A stretch of 64,000 bases of DNA, taken from contig CAVVVF010000004.1 of NCBI GenBank assembly GCA_963751665.1, forward strand, positions 1 to 64,000, written 5' to 3'. Origin of the DNA: AC-69 sp963751665 (lineage in GTDB: Bacteria; Actinomycetota; UBA4738; HRBIN12). The translations under genes and the position numbers were made by a program. Positions 8,127 to 18,633 of this stretch are shown here, piece by piece (within the stretch, counting starts at the first letter, position 1; each line of letters begins with the position of its first letter). The notes under the pieces are model-generated. The model was not told the DNA's origin, did no database searches, and was given only the letters and a program-made list of their open reading frames with translations.

Positions 8127-9624
8127 ATGAGACGCAGGTACTTGGGCGCCGCCCTGGCGCTCGCGCTGGCGACGGCGCTCGGAGTGGTCGTCGCTCGCTC
8201 CGACGGCCGGCGCCGGAACCACCAGGACGTACATCGTCCTGTACAAGCAACTGGCGGTATCCGGCGACGCCGCGGCGAAGATCCAGTCCGCCGGCGGAAC
8301 GTTGGTAGCGAGCTACCCACAGATCGGCGTGACCATCGCTCGGTCCTCGAACGACGGGTTCGCCACGACGATGAAGAAGGACCTGAAGGTCCAGGGCGTC
8401 TCGGCCACCAACAACTTCGGCATCCAGGCGCCGGACCTGGCGCAGCAGGAGTCCGGCGGCACGGCCGCGGTGCCGGCGGTGACCACGGTATGGGGTGACA
8501 GCCTGTCGAACCGGCAGTGGGACATGACCCAGATCCAGGTACCCGAGGCCCACGCCATCAACACGGGAACCGGCGTGCTGGTTGGAGACATCGACACGGG
8601 GATCGACTTCACGAACCCCGACCTCCAGGCCAACATCGACGTGGCCAACAGCGCGAACTGCGTGAGCGGCTTGGCCGTCCAGGGCACCGCCGCGCAGGAC
8701 GACAACGGCCACGGGACGCACACGGCCGGCATCATCGCCGCGCCGGCGAACGGCATCGGGATCGTGGGGGTCGCCCCGGGCGCGAAGATCGCCGCGATCA
8801 AGGCCGGCAACTCGGCCGGGTTCTTCTTCCCCGAGGCGGTCATCTGCTCGTTCGTGTGGGCCGGGACCCACGGCGTCGACGTCACGAACAACAGCTACTT
8901 CGCCGACCCGTGGTACCTGAACTGCAAGAACGACCCCGAGCAGCGGGCCATCTGGCTCGCCGAGCAGCGCGCGATCAGGTTCGCCCAGCAGAACGGCGTC
9001 CTGGTCATCGCGGCGGAGGGGAACTTCGCCGACGACCTGGCCCACCCGACGCTGGACCAACAGAGCCCGGACGACACGACTCCGATCCTCGACAGAGCCG
9101 TGACGAACGCCTGCATCGACATCCCGGCCGAGATCCCGGGGGTCGTCAGCGTGACGGCGAGCGGTAACCGGGTGCAGAAGTCCTTCTACTCGAGCTACGG
9201 CATCGGCGTGACCGATGTGATCGCTCCGGGTGGGGACACGATCCTGTTCGACCAATCGGCGGACGTGCCGAACGGACGGGTCCTGTCGACGTGGCCGCAA
9301 GCGCTGCCCGAAACCTGCGCTGTGACGCGTCGGGTCTTCGAGAACGGGACGCTGTACTGCTATCAGCAGGGGACGTCCATGGCCGCCCCGCACGCGGTCG
9401 GCGTCGCGGCCCTGATCATGAGCCGGTACCCGGGGATGTCGGCGAACGGGGTGGCCGCGATGCTGCAGAACACGGCCGATCCCCTGGCCTGCCCGGATAC
9501 GGCGCAGTACGCGTTCTTCCCGTCACAGAACAACGGTGCACCGCAGATGTGCACGGGAGGGCCGGGGTACAACTCGTTCAACGGCCACGGGGAGGTGAAC
9601 GCCCTCACCGCGGTCGGAGGGTAG
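8127..9624 (+). CDS. Secreted subtilisin-like serine protease (S8), early frameshift
   Basis: The signal peptide is MRRRYLGAALALALATALG, behind GAGAGGGGGATCC. The mature part joins in another frame from about 8200 (TTRTYIVLYKQLAVSGDAA, an I9-like propeptide), so a four-base duplication (GCTCGCTC) at about 8193-8200 breaks the frame. The catalytic triad is intact: Asp in LVGDIDTGIDF, His in DNGHGTHTAGIIAA, Ser in GTSMAAPHAVGVAAL. The oxyanion Asn is probably in AAEGNFADD. Total length is about 498 residues. It should be an exported endopeptidase without a wall or membrane anchor. A strong hairpin follows the stop. Confidence 0.88.
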
Positions 9625-9648
9625 GCGCAGCTCGTTCCATCAAGTCCC

Positions 9649-9681
9649 GAGGGGGGCGGCCGCGAAGCGGCCGCCCCCCTC
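9649..9681 (+). terminator. GC-rich hairpin terminator after the protease gene
   Basis: The 15-base arms GAGGGGGGCGGCCGC and GCGGCCGCCCCCCTC are perfectly complementary around a GAA loop, 25 bases after the protease stop. No U-tract follows, as is common for terminators in high-GC actinobacteria. Confidence 0.75.
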
Positions 9682-9777
9682 CTCATGTTGAGAAACCGCG
9701 ACGGACCCACCCGGGCCAGGATCCCGTCGAACGTTTGCATCGCAAAGCGCGCATGATGGGTAAGACAGATACGCCCC

Positions 9778-12000
9778 ATGGCCCAACCGATCCATCGCCA
9801 CAGGCCCCACCGGGGGATGTTCCTCGACCGGCTGCTGTCTCCAGCGGCCGGGCGATTCCGCCCGCGCGTGCCTGCGGACTGGCGCACGCGCCTGGACGCG
9901 CCTCTCGGACCCTCGCGCCTGGACGCGCTTGCCGACCGAGCCGTGGGGGAGTTCGAGGCGCTCGACCGGGAGAGCCGGTTCGGGCTCATCCTGATCGTGG
10001 GGATCTTCGTGTTCGCCCTGGCCTTCCTGCCGGTCGTGATGGCCCTGAACTCCTCGCTCGGGGTGGTTGACCGCCACTACCTGGCCAAGGTGGGCGATCC
10101 ACTGAACCTCCCGCCGCTCCCGCAGCGATCCACCATCCTCGCGAGGGACGGATCGGTCCTACAGCATGTGTACTTCGGGGAGAACCGGGTAGTCGTGCCC
10201 ATCAGCCGGTACCGGGAGAGCACGATCCAGGCCGTGCTGGCCATCGAGGACGACGGCTTCTTCCATCACGGTCCTTTGGACTTCCCGGCCATCGTCCGGG
10301 CCGCCGTCACCAACCTCATCGCCGGGGGGATCGTGGAGGGCGGCTCGACCATCTCCCAGCAGCTGGTCAAGGACACGGTGACCGGCGATGCCCCCACGTT
10401 CGCCCGCAAGATCCGGGAGGCCGCCGACGCCGTCCGCCTGGAGAACACCTACTCCAAGGAACACATCTTGGGGATGTACCTGAGCGAGGTGTACCTCGGC
10501 CACGGCGCGTACGGGATGGCCGCGGCCGCCGAGTACTACTTCGCCAGTCGGCCGTCGCAACTCACGGTGGCACAGGCGGCCCTCCTCGCCGGGATGATCC
10601 GCTCGCCCTCCTACTACGACCCCATCACCAGGCCCAAGCACGCGCTGCATCGGCGAAACGCCGTCCTGACCCGGATGCTCGACCTGGGCTGGATCACGAG
10701 CGCCCGCTACGCGCGGGCGTCGTCGGCGCCGGTCGTGCTCTCGGCCGCCGACCGGAACGTGGCCCAGTCCGCGCCGAACTCCTACTGGACCCAGTACGTG
10801 GTCGACAGCTTCCTGTCCAACCCGGCATTCGGCCCCACCGTGAAGGCCCGGATCAAGGCCCTGTACCAGGGCGGCCTGAGGATCTATACGACACTCGAGC
10901 CGGCCATGGAGAGACAGGCTGAGCAGACCCTCCTGGCCCGGATGACCGGGGCCGGGCTGCCCCAGTCCGCCCTGGTCAGCATCGTCCCGCAGACCGGCGC
11001 CATCAGGGCCATGGCCGTGGGGAACGCGCCGTACGGGGCGAACCAGTACAACCTGGCGGTCGACCCCGGCGGCGGACGGACGGCGGGGAGCGCCTTCAAG
11101 GTCTTCACCCTGGCCGCGGCCCTGGAGGCCGGGATCTCGCCGAACGCCGTGTACAGCGGCTACTCCCCCAGGACCATCCCGAACTGCGGTGGGGGGGAGA
11201 CCTGGACCCTGCACAACGCCGAGCCCTCGGGAGGCGGGAGCTACCCGCTGTGGCTGGCCACGGCCGACTCGGTGAACGTCGTGTTCGCCCAGGTGATCGA
11301 CCAGGTGGGGCCGGAACGGGTGGCGGAGGTGGCGCACAAGATGGGGATCACCACCGACCTCACGCCGGTATGCCCGCTCACGCTCGGCACCTCGCCGGTC
11401 TCGCCACTCGACATGACCTCGGGCTTCGCCACCCTGGCGAACGAGGGCGTGCACTGCCAGCCCTACGCCATCGCCCAGGTCGTCTCGAGCACCGGGAAGA
11501 CCGTCTACCGGCAGAAGCCGGAGTGCTCGCGAGCCATCCCGGCCTGGGTGGCCCAGGAGGAGACCGCCATGCTGGAGGGGGTGGTGCGAGTTCGGCACGG
11601 GGACCGCGGCCAACATCGGGCGGCCCCAGGCCGGCAAGACCGGAACGGGCCAGGACTACCAGGACGCCTGGTTCCTGGGGTACGTGCCGCAGCTCGCGAC
11701 GGGCGTGTGGGTGGGCTACGCCAGGGCCGAGATCCCCATGCCGTACGTCCCGGGGTACGGGACGGGGTTCGGCGGGGTGCTCGCCGCGCCCATCTGGCAC
11801 GACTACATGCTGCTGGCCACCCAGGGCATGCTGGCCGAGTCCTTCGCCTCGCCCTCGATCGGGTTCTACGCCCCGGCGCCCCCGTCGCCTCCGTCACCAT
11901 CGCCCAGCCCATCGACCTCACCGACGCGACGACGTCGCCGACGCCGACCTCGACGCCGACCCCAACGCCGGAGCCCACGCTCAGCCCCCACGGCCATTGA
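9778..12000 (+). CDS. Class A penicillin-binding protein (two compensating frameshifts)
   Basis: A bifunctional peptidoglycan synthase of about 740 residues. The cytoplasmic N-terminus is followed by a membrane helix (LILIVGIFVFALAFLPVV, about 75-95). The GT51 transglycosylase has its glutamate in IEDDGFFHHG and GGSTISQQLVKD. The transpeptidase carries GSAFK (about residue 437), SVN (about 497) and AGKTGTG (about 620). The KTG block VEFGTGTAANIGRPQAGK is one frame away: a base is gained near 11587 and the frame returns near 11876, giving a Pro/Thr-rich tail ending at 12000. The compensating pair suggests sequence errors. It probably builds septal or side wall and is monocistronic behind the protease terminator. 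Confidence 0.88.
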   Translation: MAQPIHRHRPHRGMFLDRLLSPAAGRFRPRVPADWRTRLDAPLGPSRLDALADRAVGEFEALDRESRFGLILIVGIFVFALAFLPVVMALNSSLGVVDRHYLAKVGDPLNLPPLPQRSTILARDGSVLQHVYFGENRVVVPISRYRESTIQAVLAIEDDGFFHHGPLDFPAIVRAAVTNLIAGGIVEGGSTISQQLVKDTVTGDAPTFARKIREAADAVRLENTYSKEHILGMYLSEVYLGHGAYGMAAAAEYYFASRPSQLTVAQAALLAGMIRSPSYYDPITRPKHALHRRNAVLTRMLDLGWITSARYARASSAPVVLSAADRNVAQSAPNSYWTQYVVDSFLSNPAFGPTVKARIKALYQGGLRIYTTLEPAMERQAEQTLLARMTGAGLPQSALVSIVPQTGAIRAMAVGNAPYGANQYNLAVDPGGGRTAGSAFKVFTLAAALEAGISPNAVYSGYSPRTIPNCGGGETWTLHNAEPSGGGSYPLWLATADSVNVVFAQVIDQVGPERVAEVAHKMGITTDLTPVCPLTLGTSPVSPLDMTSGFATLANEGVHCQPYAIAQVVSSTGKTVYRQKPECSRAIPAWVAQEETAMLEGVVRVRHGDRGQHRAAPGRQDRNGPGLPGRLVPGVRAAARDGRVGGLRQGRDPHAVRPGVRDGVRRGARRAHLARLHAAGHPGHAGRVLRLALDRVLRPGAPVASVTIAQPIDLTDATTSPTPTSTPTPTPEPTLSPHGH

Positions 12001-12071
12001 CCGACCGCTGACGAGAACCTCCGCCCACCTTGGCCCGTCGAGTGGGTGAACGAGACTCGGGAGGGAGAGCC

Positions 12072-12920
12072 ATGCGGCGGATCGGGAAGCTCCTCGTTTT
12101 GGCGCTGGCTGGTGGGCTGGTGGGCTGGCTCGGGCCGGCAGCCTCGGCCGGCGGCTGGGACTCGCTGGAGCCACAACACGACCATTACTTGCCGGGGCAG
12201 ACCGCGGTGCTCCGCGGGGCCTTCGCCGTCAACCGGCTGAAGGGCACCGGACGGATCGAGGGCGGCCCCTACTACGCCTACCTGCTGGCTGGCAGTAACC
12301 GGTACGGCATGATCGACCCGCCCAGGATCCCGAAGGGCGCCATCCGCCTGGGGGTCGTTCGGTTCGGCCCGGTCACGGAGGGGCAGGACGGTTACCGATA
12401 CGCCACGGGGTCGGTCACGTTCACGGTCCCCGATATCGCGTCGGCGAACTACGCCGTCAGCTTCTGCAACGATCCTTGCCGCTCGAGCACGATCGGGTGG
12501 TTGGGGTTCGGCCGAATCACCATCGTCCACACGGCGCTCGAGGCCCAGCTGCTCGACGCGCGTGACTCACTGAAGAGCAAATTGCGAGCGGCGCGGTTCC
12601 ACCTGCGGCGCAACGAGAAGCAGGTCGACGCGCTGAACGCTGGGGCGAAGGACGCGGCTGCCGCGCAGCGTTCCCTCCAGGAGCAGGTGCGGAACTTGAC
12701 TGATCGACTCGCTGCGGCCCGGCAGACACCGGACGGGTCCGCGATCCCCGCGTGGGCGGCGATCTTGGCCATCGCGGCGGTGCTCGCGCTGGCGCTCGCC
12801 GCCGCGTTCGCGATCCGGTGGCGACGGTCCCGGGCGAAGGTGTCCCACATCACAAGCGCGTCCCCCGACCCATCCATCCCGTTCCCCCGGATGAAGGAGG
12901 ACGCGCTCCACCGCCACTGA
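12072..12920 (+). CDS. Secreted coiled-coil protein with C-terminal membrane anchor (hypothetical)
   Basis: A 282-residue protein with a signal peptide (LLVLALAGGLVGWLGPAASA), an extracellular domain of about 130 residues including HDHYLPGQTAVLRGAF and a Cys pair (SFCNDPCRSS), a charged coiled coil (about 155-215) and one membrane helix (AAILAIAAVLALALAAAF) before a short basic tail. A GGAGGGAGAG ribosome site precedes the ATG. The layout suggests a surface protein anchored at its C-terminus, with the coiled coil as a stalk. I recognise no family. It lies between a PBP and the Tad pilus genes, so a wall or pilus role is possible but unproven. Confidence 0.7.
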   Translation: MRRIGKLLVLALAGGLVGWLGPAASAGGWDSLEPQHDHYLPGQTAVLRGAFAVNRLKGTGRIEGGPYYAYLLAGSNRYGMIDPPRIPKGAIRLGVVRFGPVTEGQDGYRYATGSVTFTVPDIASANYAVSFCNDPCRSSTIGWLGFGRITIVHTALEAQLLDARDSLKSKLRAARFHLRRNEKQVDALNAGAKDAAAAQRSLQEQVRNLTDRLAAARQTPDGSAIPAWAAILAIAAVLALALAAAFAIRWRRSRAKVSHITSASPDPSIPFPRMKEDALHRH

Positions 12921-13092
12921 GCCGGTCCGCCCCCGAGACGCCTAGTGAAATCCGCCGGGCAGGCGATTGCTGCCGCCGGTCGCGGCGTCTAGTGTTCGCC
13001 CCTGCACGGCTGTTCGGCCGAGCATCCCCCGCAAGGTTCTCCCTCGCTTCCCCGCGATGGCGTGGTCTCCCCCACGATGCGATGGAGCCTGC

Positions 13093-14177
13093 ATGGAAGA
13101 GGTTGCGCGGGTGGTGCTCGCGCTCGAGGAGCACGACGTGGCCGAGGAGGTGATGCACTTCCTCGACCGAACGGGTCGGGCCCGGGTGGTGGCGACCGCT
13201 TCCGACGAGCATCAACTGTCCGAAGCCGTGCGGCAATTGGAGCCCGATGCCGTCGTGGCCTCGCCCCGGCTCGCGGCCTCCGCCGAGCTGAACGGAAGCG
13301 CGTTGCTCGCGGTGGACACCTCGGAGTCGGTGCAGACGCTTCGAAGAGCACTGAAGGCCGGGGCGAAGGGCTTCTTCTTGTGGCCGGCCGATCGCGGCGA
13401 GCTGGCCCGGGCCACCGCTCGCGTCTTCGCTGCCGATGCCCGTGTCGGCGTAACGCTGGGGCGGGTCGTTGCCGTGTACGGACCCAGGGGAGGGGCCGGG
13501 GCGACGTTCCTGGCCACCCACATCGCCGCGGGTTTCGCCAGAAGGGACCGGCGATGTGTCTTGGTGGACCTCGACATGGGGTTCGCCGACATCGGACCGG
13601 CGCTCGGGGTGCCGACCGAGGGATCGCCCAGGACCATCGCCGACGCCGTGCCGATCGGCGACGAGCTCACGTCGCGACACCTGGACGACATCCTGTGGAC
13701 CCACCCTGATGGGTTTCGGGTGCTGCTCGCGTCCGCGGACGGCCAGCAGGGCGAACGAGTTGCGGTCCACGAGGTCGGACCGGTCCTTGATGCCGTCCGG
13801 GGAACGGCAGACGTCGTGGTGTTGCACATCCCCCGCGGATTGGACGATGCCGTGCGGCTTGGATTGAGCGTCGCGGACCTCGTCGTGATGGTGCTCCAAC
13901 TCGACGTGATGTCGTTCCGCGCCGCCAAGCGGGCCGTCGAGGCCACGGGTGTCGAGGATCGCTGTTCGTTCGTCGTGAACCGAGCCACAAGGCGGGAGAT
14001 ATCGCCGAAGGACGTGGAACGGGTTTTCGGGCGCGCGCCGGTTGCCGTGATCCCCGTGGACCGAAGGGTTCCGGCCGCGCAGGACCGAGGTCGCCTGCTC
14101 CCACCGCGAGGGCGGGCCGGCCGCTCGGTGGATCGGTTGGCCGCGAAGCTGCTCGAGCGGCTGGAGGAAGGGTCCTG

Positions 14178-14178
<1 letters not shown>
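13093..14178 (+). CDS. cpaE: CpaE-like pilus assembly ATPase (MinD/ParA superfamily)
   Basis: A 361-residue protein. An N-terminal receiver-like pseudo-domain (residues 1-115) is followed by a MinD-type ATPase with the deviant Walker A YGPRGGAGATFLATHIA and CVLVDLDMGFADIGPALG. Gly-Ala-Gly replaces the usual Gly-Gly-Val-Gly-Lys pattern, so the signature lysine is absent and nucleotide hydrolysis may be weak; it may act mainly in localisation. CpaE proteins place Tad secretion machinery at the pole or membrane. It is the first gene of the pilus operon, its stop overlapping the cpaF start by one base (TGATG). A TAGTGT box at about 12991 is a possible promoter. Confidence 0.85.
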
Positions 14179-15479
<1,301 letters not shown>

Positions 15480-15495
15480 GCCCGAGGTTGCCGCC

Positions 15496-16308
15496 ATGGC
15501 CCTCGCCTCCTTGCCCGGCCTGTTCGCCGCAGCGGCCGCCGATCTGGTTGAGCGAGAGCGCGTCCGAGCGCGAGCGGGAGTCCCGGGGCGAGCACGGGGG
15601 TCGGGCGGTGTGCGACGTCAGCTTCGTGGGCCGGCCCTTCGTTCGCTCGGCGTCCTCGGAGGCATCGCCGTTGGTGCTTCGATGGCCGGCCTCCCGGGGG
15701 CGGCGACGGGCGGCATCGCGGCCGTCATTGTCCCGGTCGTGCGGGCCCGCCAGGCGAGGGCTCGTCGGGCCGAGAGGATGCAGGAGCAACTCGCCGAGGC
15801 CGTGTCGGTGATCGCCGCCGGCCTCCGGGCCGGCCTGTCGTTGCTTCAGGCCATCTCGCTTGCCGCGGATGACGTCGGGGCTCCGCTCGGGCCCACGCTC
15901 GGCGAGCTAGGCGACCGCGTGTCGCTCGGCGTTCCGTTCCCTCGATCGTTGGACCGCTGGGTCCAAGAGGTGCATGTTCCGGAGGCCAGGCTGATCGGGG
16001 GAGTGCTCCGCCTGCAACGCCGGACGGGTGGCGACCTGCCTGTCGTGCTCGACCGGCTGGCTCGCACCCTCCGCGATCGACAGGCCGCCGCGCGCGAGGT
16101 CCGATCCCTGACCGCCCAGGCCAGGTTGTCGGGCGCGATCCTGGGCTTCCTGCCGATCGGCTTCTTCCTGTTCCTGTCGATCACGTCGCGGCGGGACATC
16201 GCAGCCGCGTACCACTCGTCGATCGGGGCCACGGCCATCGTGGCTGGCCTCCTCATGCAGGGCGTCGCGTTCCTGTGGATCCGCCGGCTGCTTCGAGTCG
16301 AGGGGTGA
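15496..16308 (+). CDS. tadB: Tad pilus inner-membrane platform protein TadB
   Basis: A 270-residue type II secretion F-domain protein. The core AVSVIAAGLRAGLSLLQAI and HVPEARLIGGVLRLQRRTGGDL are typical of the T2SSF domain. Two C-terminal helices (LSGAILGFLPIGFFLFLSI and ATAIVAGLLMQGVAFLWI) and an N-terminal hydrophobic stretch span the membrane. It pairs with TadC to form the platform on which CpaF acts. I place the start at the ATG at 15496, giving MALASLPGLF; the earlier ATG at 15476 is in a different frame. The next gene follows with TGATG overlap. Confidence 0.88.
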   Translation: MALASLPGLFAAAAADLVERERVRARAGVPGRARGSGGVRRQLRGPALRSLGVLGGIAVGASMAGLPGAATGGIAAVIVPVVRARQARARRAERMQEQLAEAVSVIAAGLRAGLSLLQAISLAADDVGAPLGPTLGELGDRVSLGVPFPRSLDRWVQEVHVPEARLIGGVLRLQRRTGGDLPVVLDRLARTLRDRQAAAREVRSLTAQARLSGAILGFLPIGFFLFLSITSRRDIAAAYHSSIGATAIVAGLLMQGVAFLWIRRLLRVEG

Positions 16309-17150
16309 TGGAGGCGTACCTTGCTCCCGTTGTGGCCGCCACGGCCGCCCTGCTGGCCGCCGCGGCCGCCACCACGACGGTGGACCGAGCGCTCCTCTCC
16401 CGGCTGGGAGCTTCGCCCCCCAGCGTTCGAGGCGGGACGCTTCGGCGGGCGATCGGACGTCTGGGCGCCGTCCGCCCCGTTGGTCGTCTTCCGGGCAGGG
16501 CGGCCACCGCCCAGCGGATCGCCACGGCCCGCGTGGCGATCACGGACGACGAGGCCATGGGGACGAAGGTCCTCTCCGGCGGCCTGCTGGCGCTGGTCGC
16601 CCTGTCCGCGCCGTGGCCCGCGACGTTGCTCGCTCCCGTGCTGGCGGGGTGCGGCTTCCTGCTTCCCGACCTTCTGCTCGCTCGGCTCGCTCGTCGCCGG
16701 CTCGAGCGAGCCGACCAAGAGATGCCGCTCCTGCTCGATCTCCTCGCCGCGGCCTCCTCGGCCGGGCTCTCGGGCCAGCTCGCCCTGCGCCGGGCCGTCG
16801 AGACCACCGAGGGTCCCCTCTCCGAGGAGCTGTCCTCCGTGATCCATTCCGTTGACCTGGGCGCGCGGTGGCGGGACGAGCTCCGCGGCGCCGCCGAGCG
16901 ACTTGCTCTCCCGGACCTGCGGAGAGCGGTTGCCACGATGACTCGAGCCGAGACCTTGGGTTCCTCCCTGTCCGACGCGCTCTCGGAGCTGGCGACCGAG
17001 GTCCGTGACGCCCGGCGATCGGCCGCGAACGAACGAGCCCGGAAGGCGCCGGTGAAGATGCTGTTCCCGCTGGTGTTCCTGGTGCTGCCGGCGTTCCTCC
17101 TCCTGACGGTGGTGCCGGTCCTGATAAGCGCCTTGCAGTCGATCCGCTGA
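16308..17150 (+). CDS. tadC: Tad pilus inner-membrane platform protein TadC
   Basis: A 280-residue protein with an N-terminal helix, a middle membrane segment (GGLLALVALSAPWPATLLAPVL...) and a T2SSF domain: DQEMPLLLDLLAAASSAGLS, TMTRAETLGSSLSDALSELA and ERARKAPVKMLFPLVFLVLP. The RARKAPVKM-FPLVFLVLP end is diagnostic of TadC. It is translationally coupled to tadB (TGATG at 16306-16310) and followed 13 bases later by the pilin gene. Confidence 0.9.
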   Translation: MEAYLAPVVAATAALLAAAAATTTVDRALLSRLGASPPSVRGGTLRRAIGRLGAVRPVGRLPGRAATAQRIATARVAITDDEAMGTKVLSGGLLALVALSAPWPATLLAPVLAGCGFLLPDLLLARLARRRLERADQEMPLLLDLLAAASSAGLSGQLALRRAVETTEGPLSEELSSVIHSVDLGARWRDELRGAAERLALPDLRRAVATMTRAETLGSSLSDALSELATEVRDARRSAANERARKAPVKMLFPLVFLVLPAFLLLTVVPVLISALQSIR

Positions 17151-17163
17151 GGGAGGTGAAACC

Positions 17164-17358
17164 ATGTTGCTCGCGCTGTACGTGCGCATCCGCACGCGAA
17201 TCGCCCGGGAGGCCGGCCAGACCACCGCGGAGTATGCCCTCGTGATCCTGGCCGCGGCCGCGATCGCCGTCGTGCTGATCGCCTGGGCACGCTCGTCGGG
17301 CAAGCTCCCGGCCTTCTTTGACAACATCATCGACCAGGTGGCGGGGAGTGGGCAGTAA
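17164..17358 (+). CDS. flp: Flp-type pilin
   Basis: A 64-residue pilin. A short basic leader precedes GQTTAEYALVILAAAAIAVV, where Gly at the cleavage site, Glu five residues later and a long hydrophobic helix match type IVb Flp pilins processed by a prepilin peptidase. No prepilin peptidase (tadV/cpaA) is present nearby. A GGGAGGTG ribosome site precedes the ATG. The strong site and position after the assembly genes suit high expression of the structural subunit. Confidence 0.88.
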   Translation: MLLALYVRIRTRIAREAGQTTAEYALVILAAAAIAVVLIAWARSSGKLPAFFDNIIDQVAGSGQ

Positions 17359-17746
17359 CGGCCCGGGACCAGGGCGCGAGCGTGGCTCGGCGGTTGTGGA
17401 GTTCGCGCTCGTCCTCCCCATCCTGCTCCTGCTCTGCCTTGCTCTCGTCCAGATCGGCTTGCTTGCCCGGGATCAGCTGCTCCTCGTGCAAGCGGCCCGG
17501 GCGGGCTCGCGACAAGCCGTGGTCGATCCGGATGACGGTGCCGTTCGGTCGGCAGCGCTCGATGCCGCGCCCGGCCTCGATCCAGCGCGGGTCGAGGTCA
17601 CGGTGGTTCGGGCCGGTGGTCTCGGTCAGCCTGTCGAGGTGACCGTCGGCTACGGCGCCCGGATCGCGGTCCCGTTGGCGGGCCTGTTCTTCCCGTCGGA
17701 GGTCCGGTTGGAAGCCTCCACCGCCATGCGCCAGGAGTTCCCGTGA
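17348..17746 (+). CDS. TadE-like minor pilin
   Basis: A 132-residue protein starting at a GTG inside the pilin gene. GSAVVEFALVLPILLLLCLA is the TadE motif: a Glu within a membrane helix after a Gly. The extracellular part is short and contains VEVTVGYGARIAVPLAG. TadE proteins are pseudopilins needed for Flp pilus assembly. The gene overlaps both neighbours (11 bases with the pilin gene, GTGA with the next gene), indicating tight translational coupling. Confidence 0.85.
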   Translation: MGSNGPGPGRERGSAVVEFALVLPILLLLCLALVQIGLLARDQLLLVQAARAGSRQAVVDPDDGAVRSAALDAAPGLDPARVEVTVVRAGGLGQPVEVTVGYGARIAVPLAGLFFPSEVRLEASTAMRQEFP

Positions 17747-18108
17747 CCCGGGAGGCAGGGTCGGTCTCCGTGGTGGTCGCAGCCCTTGTGGCGATGATCC
17801 TGGTCCTCGGGCTGGGGGCCGCGGACCTGGCCAAGGCGCTCGTCGCCGTGTCGAGAGCTCAATCTGCGGCCGACGCGGCGGCTCTGGCGGCGGCGCAGGA
17901 GCTGGCGTTGCCCGCCGGCCGCGAACCGGCCGACGCCGCTGCCGAATACGCCGCGCTGAACGGCGCGGAGCTCATCGAGTGCCGATGCCAGGCGGGGACG
18001 CTGGAGGCGACGGTCCTGGTACGGCTCCCCGTGGGCCACCTCGCGACGCTGCCGGGCGATCGTATGGTCGAAGGCAGGGCCCGTGCCGTCGTCGGATCCG
18101 GCGCTTGA
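17743..18108 (+). CDS. TadE/TadG-like helicase-operon-type pilus protein (Rv3654c-like)
   Basis: A 121-residue protein starting MTREAGSVSVVVAALVAMIL, a Gly-preceded membrane helix, followed by SAADAAALAAAQELALPAG. This is the pattern of the Rv3654c family of actinobacterial TadE-like proteins. Two cysteines (IECRCQAG) are typical of the group. It is translated with the previous gene through GTGA and ends the pilus operon. It probably acts as a minor pilin or assembly factor. Confidence 0.8.
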   Translation: MTREAGSVSVVVAALVAMILVLGLGAADLAKALVAVSRAQSAADAAALAAAQELALPAGREPADAAAEYAALNGAELIECRCQAGTLEATVLVRLPVGHLATLPGDRMVEGRARAVVGSGA

Positions 18109-18138
18109 CCCCGTGACGCTCGCGTCGGTGACCCGGCG

Positions 18139-18144
18139 TAGAAT
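18139..18144 (+). promoter_or_regulatory. TAGAAT -10 box, leaderless start for the DUF5318 gene
   Basis: The TAGAAT box ends eight bases before the ATG at 18153, so transcription should begin within two or three bases of the start codon. No Shine-Dalgarno sequence is present. Confidence 0.6.
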
Positions 18145-18152
18145 GCCGAGCC

Positions 18153-18548
18153 ATGCAGAACCCACGGCAGGTGGCCAGGGGCCGGCGGGCCCTCCTGGGG
18201 GTCGTGGACTACACGCTGGCCAAGCGGGCCCTCCTCCGGGAGGTCCGGGTCGGCCTGCGGTCCAGGGCGGACATCTGCGACGCCCACCCCGAGCTCATGC
18301 GGGCGGCCAAGCACGTGGGGGAGGAGACCCGCCGGGACTGCCCGGTGTGCGGCCAGTCCAAGCTCGTCCTGCTGGCCTACGTCTACGCCGACGACCTCCG
18401 GGCGAACAACGGCCGGGTGTGGACCCTGGACCAGGGCCTCACGCTTGCCACCCGGCACCGGAACGCCTGGTGCTACGTGGTCGAGGTGTGCCGGGATTGT
18501 TCCTGGAACCACCTGACCGAGGCCTTCGTGGCCCGCCAGGCCGGGTAG
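18153..18548 (+). CDS. DUF5318 family zinc-ribbon protein
   Basis: A 131-residue cytosolic protein. RADICDAHPELMRAAKHVGE, the pair DCPVCGQSKL and the later CRDCSWNH form a likely four-Cys zinc site. This matches the DUF5318 family, which is largely confined to actinobacteria and often sits next to the PonA-type PBP gene, as here (next start 86 bases on). The function is unknown. The ATG follows a TAGAAT box by eight bases, so the mRNA is probably leaderless. Confidence 0.82.
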   Translation: MQNPRQVARGRRALLGVVDYTLAKRALLREVRVGLRSRADICDAHPELMRAAKHVGEETRRDCPVCGQSKLVLLAYVYADDLRANNGRVWTLDQGLTLATRHRNAWCYVVEVCRDCSWNHLTEAFVARQAG

Positions 18549-18618
18549 CGGACCTGCGGAACGGAAACCTCACACCGAAAAGCCACGTCTACCTGGAATG
18601 AGATGCGGACCCCCTGGG

Positions 18619-18624
18619 TAGAAT
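18619..18624 (+). promoter_or_regulatory. TAGAAT -10 box, leaderless start for the second PBP gene
   Basis: The TAGAAT box ends nine bases before the TTG at 18634, so the predicted transcript starts about two bases before the start codon. Confidence 0.6.
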
Positions 18625-18633
18625 CGGCCCGGC

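Noticed and set aside
9734..9746. TTTGC-ATC-GCAAA palindrome upstream of the first PBP
   Set aside because: Too short to stand out and it has no second copy nearby; it could be chance.
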